Shown in pieces: positions 26,701-39,100 of a DNA stretch of 64,000 bases. Made by a program: the position numbers and the translations under genes. Position 1 is the stretch's first letter. Each line of letters opens with the position of its first letter. Under the pieces are notes generated by a model, which worked only from the letters and a program-made list of their open reading frames with translations, did no database searches and was not told where the DNA came from. The DNA is from Apostichopus japonicus (taxonomy: Eukaryota > Echinodermata > Holothuroidea > Aspidochirotida > Stichopodidae): contig NC_092568.1 in the NCBI RefSeq assembly GCF_037975245.1, positions 8,319,001 through 8,383,000 of the forward strand, read 5' to 3'.

Positions 26701-28658
26701 GTAATATATTCCGCTTTCTCGTGCCATAGAAAACAATCATTACAAATCAACATTTAGTGAACACCACTGCCTTTAGTACAAGGATGAACAGGTTACCTTT
26801 ACAATCTTCTCATCACACGCCTTGCACTTGCTACGGTTTGATTTAGCGTACTCCACGGCAAAGTCTGACAACATGTGAATCTTCGGTTCCCCCGATCCAT
26901 CTTCTTTCTTTCCCTTCTTTGAACTAGTTGCATCATCCTTCCCACTGATCTTATCTTTAATCTTCTGTTGGTCCTCCCAACGAAGACCATCGACGCCGCC
27001 TGAAATGTTGTAGAAGAAAGTCAACAAACTCAAGATTTATGCCTTGTTATGCATGTCCATTATATTCACGACTGTACCGATCTCCAACTCTGCACAGTAG
27101 GTTTCGCAGTATGAACAAGTCTTGCTATGCAACCCTCTACAAACTTGCTTAAATTAAAGAAATTTGGGTTAAATAAGAAAAGTAGACATGATATAAATTC
27201 CAAATGAGTAGGAAAAGAACCAGAAAGCACTTGAGTGTGCTTACATCAAGACTTTGAAGCAGATTTCATTTCCTGGATGATGTTTGTTTTGTTGAAGACA
27301 TACCGAGCCCCTTCACAAAACTAAACCGAAATGAATTTGACCAAACTTTGTCCAATAAAAGAAAATCATAGGATTGGAGAATTCAGATTAATATTAGCTT
27401 TATAGAGTTATCATGATTAAAAGATTTTCAGACTTTGACCACTGTTGTCATCATGTGACCTTTGCCTTTGACTGACCTTTGATCGAGGATTCTTGTACTC
27501 ACCATGCTGGATCTGCATACAGTACCAAATATGAAGTTCAACAAAGATGTACTTTGTGAGTTATCATGTTTACAAAGTCTTCAGACTCTGACCTAGCTCT
27601 GTTGACCCCAAATGATGTTGAATTCCACAGGAAAAGAATAAGGTTCTTATACTCTAAAGACAAATCCAAATACCAAGTATGAAGTTAATCCACCTTGGAA
27701 CTATTTTTATTTACGGTGCTTACAAGCAAGTGTCACATACACACACCATTACCATCGCATATATTTGATTCCTTCTGCCTCCGGCAAGGAATAAAAAACT
27801 CTTGCTTTACTCACCAATTTCATTGACAGCTGAGGCACGACAAATGGTCCAGAAGCAACTGAAGTGATACCAGTTTGGCATCTTTCCATCAAAATGAGGC
27901 GACTGTTGAAATGTGAAAAAAGATGTGATCGTAAGGTTTGCTTCTGATTCCTTCAATGAATTGCTTTCCCTATGGGTGGCCGTCAGCTCTTACTCCTCTG
28001 GTACACTTTGAGATGCAACACAAGTGACAGTCATTTGTTGATTAGAGTTGACTAAGAGAAATGGCATGTTATTAACTGCAAGTTTTGGAATATCAATGAC
28101 TAACAGTACCACTGAAAAAAGAGCTGTGGCAGTGTGGGGTTGTGATAGGACTACAATAGTTACAAATAATTCTTCTTTCGGTGTGGTTTAACTTTAGAGG
28201 GGAATGAATATGCATGCATGTCCTGCATTTTAAAGAACAAGCATTCTGTGCCGGTAACTTATCAGCACTTTAGCATATAAATTTGTCTATAGCCAAACCA
28301 TGTCGGAGGCTTTAGCGGTAACAGTCAGTCGTATGCCTAATCCTATACTGCTCACAACCCTGGTACCTGGAATTCTTAAAATGACCTTTACTTAAGCCTT
28401 GCACTATTCCGCTTCAAGCTTTGTGGCCTAATATTGCATACTAAAAGAAAGAGGTATGCTATTACACTCAGTTACTATTACTAATACTAGCGTTAGCCTA
28501 CACTACACTACACTACTACTAACGTAAAACTAAAACCTTACCTGGATCATCCGAGCGAGACGCAATGACTCTTTAGAAATCTGCGTTTTACATTTCTTGC
28601 ACGACGATCGATTACTTTTGGCATATTCAGCCATGAACGGGTATTCTATCTCACTCAT
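11739..28658 (-). CDS. PARP1: Poly(ADP-ribose) polymerase 1, N-terminal half (12 exons; 3' part not in window)
   Basis: The nuclear DNA-break sensor that makes poly(ADP-ribose) from NAD+. Exons, minus strand: 28658-28542, 27902-27815, 26999-26797, 26010-25802, 24506-24401, 18577-18461, 17884-17676, 16163-16071, 15502-15351, 14607-14462, 13856-13787, 11813-11739. All junctions have GT/AG and compatible phases, and the sum is 1585 nt (528 codons). Order of domains: PARP zinc finger 1 (CKKC...WYHFSCF), zinc finger 2 (CKAC...MWHHVDCF), Lys-rich NLS (GKRKSS...KKAKAE), zinc ribbon (ERCLEC...YRCTG..GWTKC), BRCT ([14 protein letters not shown]...VVSEEFL) and the linker before WGR ([10 protein letters not shown]). 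Human PARP1 reaches the same linker at nearly the same residue number. The start ATG opens [15 protein letters not shown], matching the family start. WGR, helical and catalytic domains are not seen to the left. Confidence 0.93.
12133..12230. repeat. Short tandem duplication, unit about 50 bp, two copies
   Basis: The block beginning acaattgttaag and ending caactctgttaaa occurs twice in direct succession, the second copy with a few extra bases (ACCC). It lies in the PARP1 intron between exons 11 and 12. No function is apparent. Confidence 0.6.
14078..14444 (-). mobile_element. TTAA-flanked MITE, copy 1 (359 bp)
   Basis: The element 14082-14440 lies between TTAA at 14078-14081 and TTAA at 14441-14444. 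Ends are inverted: AGGCATTGAAGACTCG at the left and, read on the other strand, AGGGAGTGAAGACTCG at the right. It is in the opposite orientation to the three other copies in the window. It carries no open protein. It sits in a PARP1 intron, right after the exon 10 donor. Confidence 0.85.
14462..15502 (-). other. PARP1: PARP1 exons 9-10: BRCT domain in the automodification region
   Basis: Exon 9 (15502-15351) carries [19 protein letters not shown] and IESLGGSV. Exon 10 (14607-14462) carries [20 protein letters not shown] and VSEEFL. The GG turn and the spacing to the final EEFL helix fit a BRCT fold. Human PARP1 has closely similar wording (EVEKMNKKM, VVSEDFLQ). A TTAA-flanked MITE begins about 20 bp beyond the exon 10 donor. 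Confidence 0.85.
16974..17340 (+). mobile_element. TTAA-flanked MITE, copy 2 (359 bp)
   Basis: The element 16978-17336 is bounded by TTAA on both sides and matches copy 1 along its whole length in reverse orientation, including the internal block tagacactagtgtacagtca. The left terminus is slightly changed (ATGGTGTGAAGAC). It lies in the PARP1 intron between exons 7 and 8. Confidence 0.85.
17676..18577 (-). other. PARP1: PARP1 exons 6-7: PADR1/zinc-ribbon (third zinc) domain
   Basis: Exon 6 (18577-18461) encodes [20 protein letters not shown] and exon 7 (17884-17676) encodes [20 protein letters not shown]. The four zinc-ribbon cysteines are visible (ERCLEC, YRCTG, WTKC). The domain links DNA binding to activation in PARP1. 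Exon 6 is 117 nt (phase 0 to 0) and exon 7 is 209 nt (phase 0 to 2). Confidence 0.85.
18578..24343. other. Large PARP1 intron (exon 5 to exon 6), nothing else recognised
   Basis: About 5.8 kb separate the exon 5 donor (24400) from the exon 6 acceptor (18578), and the phases match (0 to 0). No further exon, RNA gene or element with clear ends was recognised. If the transcript can end just after exon 5 (stop at 24344), part of this would be intergenic for that isoform. Confidence 0.5.
24344..24506 (-). CDS. PARP1: PARP1 exon 5 with possible read-through alternative end
   Basis: The exon enters in phase 2 and encodes the Lys-rich NLS segment. The donor AAG|GTAAGC at 24401/24400 joins in phase to the exon at 18577. 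If the donor is ignored, the frame continues with the Lys/Ala-rich [18 protein letters not shown] and stops at 24344-24346. This extension has the same composition as the exon itself. The stop overlaps an AATAAA (TAAATAAAA). This could be an alternative last exon giving a protein of about 259 residues with two zinc fingers and no catalytic half, or a chance open intron. Confidence 0.5.
25802..28658 (-). other. PARP1: PARP1 exons 1-4: DNA-binding zinc fingers 1 and 2
   Basis: Exon 1 (39 codons) carries [13 protein letters not shown], and exon 2 carries [18 protein letters not shown]; together they give the C-x2-C...H-x-C ligands of finger 1. Exon 3 completes finger 1 ([11 protein letters not shown]) and opens finger 2 ([17 protein letters not shown]). 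Exon 4 gives RVSKRDL and MWHHVDCF. In the family these fingers clamp DNA single- and double-strand ends. The segment EYAKSNRS occurs almost identically in both fingers, reflecting their common origin. Confidence 0.9.
26145..26291. repeat. 21-bp minisatellite, seven exact copies
   Basis: The unit GGGTGACATAACATGCTCTT(T) is repeated exactly seven times (147 bp) with no substitutions. It lies in a PARP1 intron, about 135 bp from the exon 4 acceptor. A 21-bp unit keeps several frames open, which explains long spurious open frames across it. No splice evidence makes it coding. Confidence 0.95.
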
Positions 28659-30160
28659 TTTGCTCAGTTTAGAGTTTCAACCGAGATAATTTCCAGCAGT
28701 AATGGCGTAGAAAGAATGAAACGTGGGCAGATTGTTGTGAATGTGTACTACGTAATACAGAGTATAATAGTACTAGTACTACAGAGTATATACAGAGTAC
28801 ACGGAGGCAATTGCTATTAGCACTGTGTGTTGTGAAAACGAAACCATGTGCTGACCCCTAGGGCCCTATGTTGACATCTTCATGACGTATGCTCAAATTC
28901 GCGCGGAAAATAGTAGGCGTGGCCCCATGAAGTTGTCTTGTAAACAAAAAGTTTTGGCCAATGAAACAGCGTTACCGAAGGAGTTTCTTGAAGGGGGAAC
29001 TATTAAAACTCATTATTTAAGAAGCCACTTTGACGTATATTTTGATTTATATTTTCATACAGGATTCCATGAATTCACTGAAAACCAACGTTTGAAAAAG
29101 TTTATGAGTTTTGTGAAAATAACCAGTGGCACAAGTTTTAGAGGAGGGGTGGGGGGGGGGGGGTTGGGGGCTTTCATGGGAATGGATATTGAATCAACAA
29201 TTTTGGCATGACATGGCCTTGTTCCATAGAAAGGGCTTTGGGTTGCCTTTAACAAACTGATCCTGTTCCTTTTTCAATGAGGTAAGCAATTAAACCTTTT
29301 TGACAGGCCAGACATGATCTGGTACTCAATGCAAAGTACACCACCAGTTGATAAACTGCTCTGTAGTTGTATGGAAAATCACAAGGGCTACAAATGTTAA
29401 GGCAAACTTTTCACTTGAAGAAGCTGGTTATGTTCATCAACATATTGTATTTCCCACCTGTTTCACTGAAATTACTAGTGATGAAATCGGGTACCTGTGA
29501 ACCAGGGGGACCGACCGAACAAATTACTACCCAGTCCACAACTTTACTTCGTAAACATCCTTCTCAATTTTCGATTGCATTTTCATTCAAATTAATGAAA
29601 GGGAGGGAAAAATTCATATGTATTCTTCCGTAATTTCATCCTTTTAGTGATATCCCCCCTGAAAATAACTATTTCAATGGTATATAAAAAAAAATTAAAA
29701 ATCCATGAAGTATTTCTTCACATCCCAAAAGTAGTATATAGTTACAGAATATCTTCATTAGTTGATTAAACTCTTCAGCCTTGATTCCAATATCCAAACT
29801 AGCTAGGCTCAGTAGATCTGCTATAAAAGTGTGTTAGGTGAAATACCTCTTTATGATATGATCCCATAAATGCAATCACCTGCTTTAAACCATGCCTTAA
29901 TTACTCAATGTTCCTACAATGATCAAACATAGAGAAACACTCTCACCTATACATTGGTTATGGAAAGTGTCTATAGACCAAATAAAATTGTAATACAATA
30001 ATTTAGATTTTTAAATATACTTCAATTTTAATTCTTTGATTGCTCATAAGTTTTATATTTCAAATTTCAATGTATCATTATTATATATTAAATTGTGATT
30101 TTAATAGTTTCTTTGCTTCTTTGATAATGTAAATTCAAATTTTCAAAAGTTTCGAAAGTT
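28659..30160. other. Intergenic: PARP1 promoter side and 3' flank of the repeat-protein gene
   Basis: This stretch separates the PARP1 start (28658, -) from the stop of the next minus-strand gene (30161). A plus-strand open frame at 28882-29211 includes a G run and has no recognisable product, so I do not call it. The PARP1 promoter should lie just right of 28658, where the short repeat 'actacagagtatatacagagtac' occurs near 28775-28800. No clear TATA box was identified. Confidence 0.45.
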
Positions 30161-33100
30161 TTAAGACCTTGAGAGCTTTTCAAAGAATGCTACTTTAAGT
30201 TTAGTCAGCAATCCACCTCTGCCTCTCTTGCTCTTTTTCTGAGTGTTAGTGTTAAATTTAGCAGACTTCTTTGAGCTTGACATGGTTTCAAACATCTTAA
30301 TACGGTTTCTAATATTAAACTTTTTCTTTGGACTATCATTGTAAGACTGAATTGATTCAGGTTGAAGCGGGACAGCTGTTGCATTTCTTATTTCTTCAAA
30401 ATGGAGGATGGTTTCCTTGGTATCACCATGCTCTGGTATCTTTTCATTACTTTCTTTGGCTGCAGAAATCAAGGATTGATTCAGTTTAGGTTGAAGTTGT
30501 TCTTTGCTCACTTTGTTGATCTCTTTAAAATGAAGGATGGTCTCCTTGGTATCACCATGCTCTGGTATCTTTTTGTTATTTGATTTGGCTGCAGGAATCA
30601 AGAAATATTGATTCAGTTCAGGTTGAAGTTGAACTTTGCTCACTTTGTTGATCTCTTCAAAATGGAGGATGGCCTTTTGAACATCCCTATCCTGTTGCAT
30701 CTGCTCATTATCCAGATTGGCTGCAGGAATCAAAGCTGAAGATTTCTCTTCAACTGCAAATTTTTCAAAGAGGTGAACTGCTGAAGACACTGATACATCT
30801 TGGGTGAATGCTGAGATGGTCGGTTGCTTGATGAATGATGTCGAGGAGGTATTGTTGAAGAAGCTGATTTTCTCTGATATGTTCTGACGAGACGGGTCTT
30901 CATATCCACTGGAGACACTGGAGATGCTGAATGTATCATCTAGTGATGAGATGGAGCCTTCGCACCCCAGGGCGGAGTCCTCAGACAAGACTTCATTTTC
31001 ATCTGGCGGGGAAAAAATACTATTCTGACATTCAGTCATATCTTAACTGTTGGATAGTTTATTATATTTTTTATAATTTTTAATATATAATTTATTAATA
31101 TTTTGAAGCAATTTAGATTTTATTGATTTTTTATGATTATTGGGTCAGTGATTTTACCAAACCATAACTCAAAACATGGTAAGAATTGATCAGGCTTTAA
31201 AAGACAGTTGACAAGGTTGTTCCATCATATGAACATTAATTATTGAGTGAATAATGGTTGTTGTTTTTTAGTCCAGATCATTTTTAACATAACACAAAGA
31301 TTACATGCAAAAGAGAAAGGTAAAATTGTTAAATTATTATACCTTCTCTTCTTATTACCTGATGGGAGCTTAGTATCCATATAGTATCATATATTTATAA
31401 TGGTACTAATTCAATCTTAGTTCAGTTCATATTATAGCTGCCTTGCATGTTTGCATTTATGCTGCACCTTGTCAAGCTTGCATAGAATTTTCCAATGTGA
31501 TATCAAGTAAATCCTTCTCTTAAGTGGTATGTAATGTTCCTTTAAGATCATTTGTTTATCCATGCTATTACAATTACTGTGGGTATCTTTACTCTCAACC
31601 CTGACATAGAAATGGTTAATAAGGACTGCATGCAAACTGAGGATTGACTAGCTAATAGTTATTAAGTACATAGGATTTGCATTCATCAGGTCACTGGATT
31701 TGAATCTTACTATAGCCAACAATATCCTTGCATCTTTAAAAATTTGTGAATCATTTCTGTGTCAATTTTCTCTTCATTATTTCTTCTCTGCAGCATAGAC
31801 CATGTCTACTGATTAAGCTATTCTTTATGATATTTCATGAGATTAGGTACATTACTTCAAAATGGATATTAAACCACATCACTAAATATTGGAAGGAGTA
31901 TAAAATATTACTGACCTGAAGGTGTTTCCTCAAACTTTAAATCCCATGTTAAGGGGTATTGTTCCATGGGCCCTGGTGATATGACATCTGCTTGCTGTAA
32001 CTCATCCAGTCCATCACTGGTGCAAGCCACAAATCCTGATCCAGTATCATCTGTTGTATGGTCAATGACGTTGACGTTTTCACAGCTACTTTCTTCGGAG
32101 AAAGTCTCTCTTATATCACTTACAGATGTCTCAACTGTAGGTCCTTGCACATTGGTGGATAATATGCTTGGAATCAACATGTCAGTTAGAGCTGAGGATT
32201 CCTCTTTGTTGTCTTCCTCTGAATCAAGGTTTGATGCGGTTAATTCAGACATTCTTGGGGTAACAGAAATTTCAACTGTAGCATCTTGTACCGTTGGAGG
32301 TGTTTCCTCTTGTTGTGAAATGTTACGAACATGTTCTATGCTGTTGTTTGGAGGAGACGTTGGTTCCATGTAGTCTACGAGTGCCAGTCCCGATTCTCTC
32401 AACTCAGCCAATGGATCATAAGGCCAAGCAAGTTCATCAAGACCTCGATCCAGTGACATCTCCTGGAACATTCCATCAGCCATCATCATCAAAGCTGAGA
32501 GGTTATTCTTTCCTGCTACCTTGGGAAGGGATCTCTTCAGACTCTGACGGACTGAGTACATCAAGTCTGTGTCCAGATGGACAGGTTTCTCAATCTTTAC
32601 TCTAGGCTCTGGTTTCCTCGCTCGAAGTTCTGCCTTCGTCTTGTGTAAATTAACAAGAGCTTCCAGGTATCGGTCACTGATGAACTGTCGTCTCATGCCT
32701 TTAGCAATGCAAGATTCCAAGAGCTCTTCCTTCAGTGTTTTGTTGCATGAAGTGTCATTAGAAGATGAAGAGCTGTTGTGCATTCCATCCTCTGAACACT
32801 GATCACGTTTATACACAGAGGCATTGTTAGCAGCATCTGGGCACCATTCCGGATCAGTTTCAGGGGTGACTTCTTCATCAGATGGTGTTGATCTTACTTC
32901 TCCCACAATTCTTTGTGCCAAATCAGCTGGTTTAACATCTGTTGTCTTGAAAGGAACAGAGTAATTCAGATTATGTACAGATTTCTCACTTGAGAGATCC
33001 GCACAACTTTCTGAATCAACCTCATCCATAACAGTGTCCTTACTTGCTGTTTTCTTGTCATCTGAAAGCTGGTTAAATGAGTCAGCAGAAAGAGAAGAGC

Positions 33101-36100
33101 TGTTGTCCATCCCATCTTCTGAAAGCTGATCAAGATTATACACAGATGCATTGTTAGCAGCATCTGGGCACCATTCCAGATCAGTTTCAGGGGTGACTTC
33201 TTCATCTGATGGTGTTGGATTTACTTCTCCCACACTTCCTCCTTGCTTGAAATAAGCTGGCTTAACATCTGTTGTCTTGAAAGGAATAGAGTAATTCAGA
33301 TTATGTACAGATTTCTCACTTGAGAGATCCAAACACCTTTCTGAAGCAATCTCGTCCACAATAGTGTCCTTACTTGCTGTTTTCTTGTCATCTGAAAGCT
33401 GGTAAGATGTGCCAGCAAATAGAGAAGAGCTGTTGTCCATCCCATCTTCTGAAGTCTGATCAAGATTATACACAGATGCATCGTTAGCAGCATCTGGGCA
33501 CCATTTCAGATCAGTTTCAGGGGTGACTTCTTCATCTGATAGTGTTAGACTTACTTTTTCCACACTTCTTCCTTCTACCACATCAGCTGGTTTAACATCT
33601 ATTGTTATGAGAGGAACAGAGTCATTCAAATTATGTACAGATTCCTCACTTGAGAGATCTGAACACCTTTCTGAAGCAATCTCATCCACAATAGTGTCCA
33701 TACTTGCTGTTTTCTTGTCATCTGAAAGCTGGTAAGATGTGTCAGCAAAAGGAGAAGAGCTGTTGTCCATCCCATCTTCTGAGAGCTGATCAAGGTTATA
33801 CCCAGATGCATTTTTAGCAGCATCTGGGCACCATTCCTGATCAGTTTCAGGGGTGACATCTTCATCTGAAGGTGTTGGTCTTACTTCTCCCACAATTCCT
33901 CTTTGCTCCAAATCAGCTGGTTTAACATCTGTTGTCTTGAGAGGAACAGAGTCTTCCAGATTATGTACAGATTTCTCACTTGTGAGATCTGAACAACTTT
34001 CTGAAGCAGTCTCCTCCACAACAGTGTCCATACTTGCTGTTTTCTTGTCATCTAAAAGCTGGTAAGATGTGTCAGCAAAAGGAGAAGAGCTGTCATCCAT
34101 CCCATCTTTTGAAAGCTGATCAAGGTTATACCCAGATGAGGTATTAGTAGCCCCTTGGTACCTTTCCAGATCATCAGAAGATTTGACAATTCCCTCATCC
34201 TGCATGTTCAAACCAAGATTAAGGACAGGCGTTTCACCCACGCAAGTTTTGGCCAACTGACAATGCGAACGTGGAGACTTCAGCTGACCTCCATTCTCAT
34301 GCGCTGTTGGGTTTTCTTGTGGGAATCTATCAATTACAGGCTTAGATTCTCCAATGATTGAGGAAGGCATGTGAGTATGTTTGTTATCTTCTTTGGAAAT
34401 GTTCACGTTCTCAGTCCCTGAAGGAGTTGATGTATTGACCATAGGCAGTTGTGACTCCGCAGATTTAGTCACAAGTTGGCTTCTGACATTAGACGTTGGT
34501 TCCATGTAATCTACGAGGGCCAGTCCCGATTCTCTCAACTCAGCCAATGGATCATAAGGCCAAGCAAGTTCATCAAGACCTCGATCCAGTGACATCTCCT
34601 GGAACATTCCATCAGCCATCATCATCAAAGCTGAGAGGTTATTCTTTCCTGCTACCTTGGGAAGGGATCTCTTCAGACTCTGACGGACTGAGTACATCAA
34701 GTCAGTGTCCAGATGGACAGGTTTCTCAATCCTTACTCTAGGCTCTGGTTTCCTTGCTTGAAGTTCTGCCTTCGTCTTGTGTAAATTAACAAGAGCGTCC
34801 AGGTATCGGTCACTGATGAACTGTCGTCTCATGCCTTTAGCAATGCAAGATTCCAAGAGCTCTTCCTTCAGTGTTTTGTTGCATGAAGTGTCATCAGAAG
34901 ATGAAGAGCTATTGTCCATTCCATCTTCTGAAAGCTGATCAAGATTATACCCAGATGCATTGTAAGCAGCATTTGGGCACCGTTCCAGATCAGTGTCAGG
35001 GGTGACTTCTTCATCTGATAGTGTTGGACTTACTTCTTCCACAATTCTTTGTGCCAAATCAGCTGGTTTAACATCTATTGTCTTGAAAGGAACAGAGTCG
35101 TCCAAATTATGTACAGATTCCTCACTTGAGAGATCCCAACACCTCTCTGAAGCAATTTTGTCCACAACAGTGTCCATCCCATCTTCTGGCAGCTGATCAA
35201 GGTTATACACAGATGCATTGTTAGCAGCATCTGGGCACCATTCCAGATCAGTTCCAGGGGTGACTTCTTCATCAGATGGTGTTGATCTTACTTCTCCCAC
35301 ACTTCCTACTTCTACCACATCAGCTGGTTTAACATCTGTTGTCTTGAGAGGAACAGAGTCATCCAGATTATGTACAGATTTCTCACTTGAGAGATCTGAA
35401 CACCTTTCTGAAGCAATCTCGTCCACAGCAGTGTCCTTACTTGCTGTTTTCTTGTCATCTGACAGCTGGTTAGATGAGTCAATAGAAAGAGAAGAGCTGT
35501 TGTCCATCCCATCTTCTAAAGGCTGATCAAGATTATACACAGATGCATTGTTAGCAGCATCTGGACACCATTCCTGATCAGTTTCAGGGGTGACTTCTTC
35601 ATCAGATGGTGTTGGACTTACTTCTCCCACAATTCTTTCTTGTTCCAAATCAGCTAGTTTAACATCTGGTGTCCTTGGAGGAACAGAGTCATTCAAAGTA
35701 TGTACAGATTTCTCACTTGAGAGATCTGAACACCTTTCTGAATCAGTCTCATCCATAACAGTGTCCATACTTGCTGTTTTCTTGTCATCTGAATGCTGAC
35801 TAAATGTTTCAGCCAAAGGAGAAGAGCTGTTGTCCATCCCATCTTCTGAAGGCTGATCAAGATTACACCCAGATGTGGTATTAGCAGTATCTGGGCATCT
35901 TTCCTGATCAGAAGATTTGACAGGTCCCTGCATGTACGAACCAAGATTAAGGACAGGCATTTCATCCATCTTAGTTTTGGCCGTCTGACCATGTGAATAT
36001 GGAGACTTCAGTTTCATTCGGTATCTTGCAAATGGGTTTGCAAACTTAGCAAGATCTTCTTCTTCTTCTGAATCTGAGTCCTCATTTTTGTAGGCCATAT

Positions 36101-39100
36101 ACCTAAATATTTTCTTCATCTTCACCTCAGTAAATTCCGTTCCCTTTCTATTACTACCTGATGATTCCTTTTGAGCTTGCTTTTTGCTCTCCTTAATAGA
36201 TGCCAACAGCTCCTTGTAGACATTTGTGTTCCTTCTCTGAGAAACTGGGGCAACATTGCGTCCACTGACATGACGATCGTTTTGTTCGATAACGTCCTTG
36301 AATGTAGTCTGTTGGCAAAGCAAAAGTACCAATAAGTGGCATATTCATATTTTCTTCCCCTTCATAACTTCTACACATCACAACTGATAAGGATAAGGCA
36401 ACTTTTAAATGATGAAGATATTGTATCTGTATCTTTTCAAAGTTTGCCAACAAATCACAGACTTTGATAAGTTGTTCATATGGCATGTCAATTTAACTTA
36501 TTATTTACCTTTTTGTTTTGCCTATACAGTAACACAATTGTCATCAGAATTAACCAAGAATATGCTAGAAAGCCAAATAGTGGTCACTCATTTTTCTGTC
36601 ACTTTCAACACATTGGTACTCTTTTGAATGGTCTAATAGATACCCCCACCCCCGCCCCAGTCCCGCTCAATGCCAGGAATAATTTTTTTTAAAACAGTAC
36701 TTATAGGCAGTACCTTTTCAGCAAACTATAATTTCAGACCATAAACTTACTACATAAGAAAAAATATGGCATACTAGGAAATATAGCAAAAAGTGTCCTT
36801 AAGAGTCCTACAACCTAAAAATAGGGTCATGTGCACAAACTTAGCTTGAGTTAACAAGAATTTTCCGCCTGATTCTGGGAAAAATCAATGCAAATAGTAA
36901 ATTGGACACTTAAATTGTAAAGTAGCTTGTCATATATTTTCACATCTCATCATGTCATCAGTTAACTCTTGAAGGGCTTTGTGACACAAAATGAAATGAG
37001 GTTCATTAGAGTTAACTTTACAAGACATTTCTGTCTGATCCTGGGAGAAATGAATGCAAATGGTTAAAACAGACATTAAGATTGTAAAGTCCTGCGTCAC
37101 ATATTTTCACATTCCATAATTTCATCAAATAACTCTTGTAGACGTTTGAGACAAATATAATGAGATTGACACCTTTTGCTGATTACTTCCTACTAGCAAT
37201 AAATAAAAGTTTTGTCCAAGGCTCAGCTTGCAGATTACTTACCATTGCAGGAGAGGATTTCTCCCCATCAGCTGGTGGGCTCAGCTTTTCTGACTTGACC
37301 ACAACTTTCCGTTGACCAGTTGGTTGAGATGCGGATGTTACAGCAGTGAGATTTGTAGCAACTGCACTGCTAATGCCATCTGGTACTGTAAACCCATGCC
37401 TAGACATGACTCTGTCCATAGAAAGAAATTATCAAATGAACAATTATTAGTCATTAATTCTAATCAACTATTCTAACATTTATTGCTAGGCAAGTATTCT
37501 TCATTTGAGTTTCAAAAAGGGCATGATCATGAAATAGGTCTTACAATATCATCCCTGGAGAATCCTGGATAATAGTATAATCTGCAAATCATTGAAATAG
37601 TGTTGTGTTTTTTTTTTTTTGGGGGGGGGGGGTAATTGCATTGCTAAAAAGAATGGTTCGGTTAACTAATTGATTTTACTGTATATTTCAATGCAATATA
37701 CATAAATGTTAGTGTAATTCAGAAAGCCTGAATAATCTGATTTATGTACAATGAAGAAGAAAGGTATTATTAGAACAACACAACAGTGCTACATCATGAC
37801 CATATCCATTAAAGTAATTAAATGGCTCCAAATATGCTGAAAATGTCATATAACAGTCAGCCATGTTCAGACTACAACATGTACCTAGCTCATTTAGCAT
37901 GGGGGAGTCAGAATTAATTCAGACTGTAGTTTTGGATCAAATTTAAACAAGCTTAATTAGCATGTTAAAAACTTGGGGACAATGCTGATGAGAATGTACT
38001 TTTATTTTAAATTTCTAGAGCAATATGTGAATACAAAACCACTTACTTCTTCATGCACTCATCCAAGAGAGCCCTCAACTCGCTCCTAACATCTTCCCGA
38101 CTTCGACCTCTCAGAGAACGGGTCTTCACCAGCATCATTAGGTTTTGAAACCTTGGATCTGCCACGGACTCCTTCATAAATTCACTGATCTATTATGGAC
38201 AATGAAACCATGAATTGTTAAAAATGACATCATTGAAGATTACCATTGATTACAGTAAGAGTAGACAGTCCCTCTATCATCCCCACAAAGAACTTACTTT
38301 CTACCCACTTCACTCTCTTCTGATTACAGGGTATAAATCTGTGCAATTGTGCATCAGCTTGGCAGATTTCTATAGCAACTTTGGCATGCAAAAGTGTACC
38401 AAAAATGTATTTAATTCTTGGAAATAGGAATTTTTTTTAAAAGAAACCACACACAACCACTCCTAGTGGCAATAGAATGCCTTGCAAAATTGAAGTTCAT
38501 CAAAACACCATGCAATTGTTACAGAATTAACAGTATTTTAGTTATTAATATTCTTTTTTATTTTATTGGCATGTTTTTTTTTTTTGGGGGGGGGGGGGGT
38601 TAATGAGGTCGGCAGAGAAGGATCAGATTGACTTAAAAGACTGTTGGGTATGAGTCTAAGTTAAAGGCTCAAATCAACTTTGCATCAAATGGTACCTACA
38701 AGAAAATGGTACCAGATTTAACTTAGAATATATGTCTTAAAGATCAGAATGATTGAAAGACTGTTCTTATTGACAATTGCCTTTCTGGTCTCATTATATA
38801 TTTCCACAAAAACTCTCAATTTTGAGTAAAATATTACTTTGATGTACGTGGTAGGGCATATATCAGTACCACATAAATTAAGTCAAGCCTGTCACTACCT
38901 AGCCTACACTTGCTATCCTTAGCCTGCTACCCCCCCCCCCAGCCTCCCCTGCACACACAAAAGCCACTCTCCACTGCTTCCCATCTATTTTAAAATCATG
39001 GCACTAAGTGTAAACATTTCAACCATGCACACAAAAGTCAAATTTATTTATTTGAAAGGCATAAATCCATGCAAATATGTAATATTCTAAAAAATGTAAT

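Noticed and set aside
28882-29211. 109-codon open frame divergent from PARP1
   Set aside because: It runs through a G run giving poly-Gly and has no recognisable domain. It is most likely chance.
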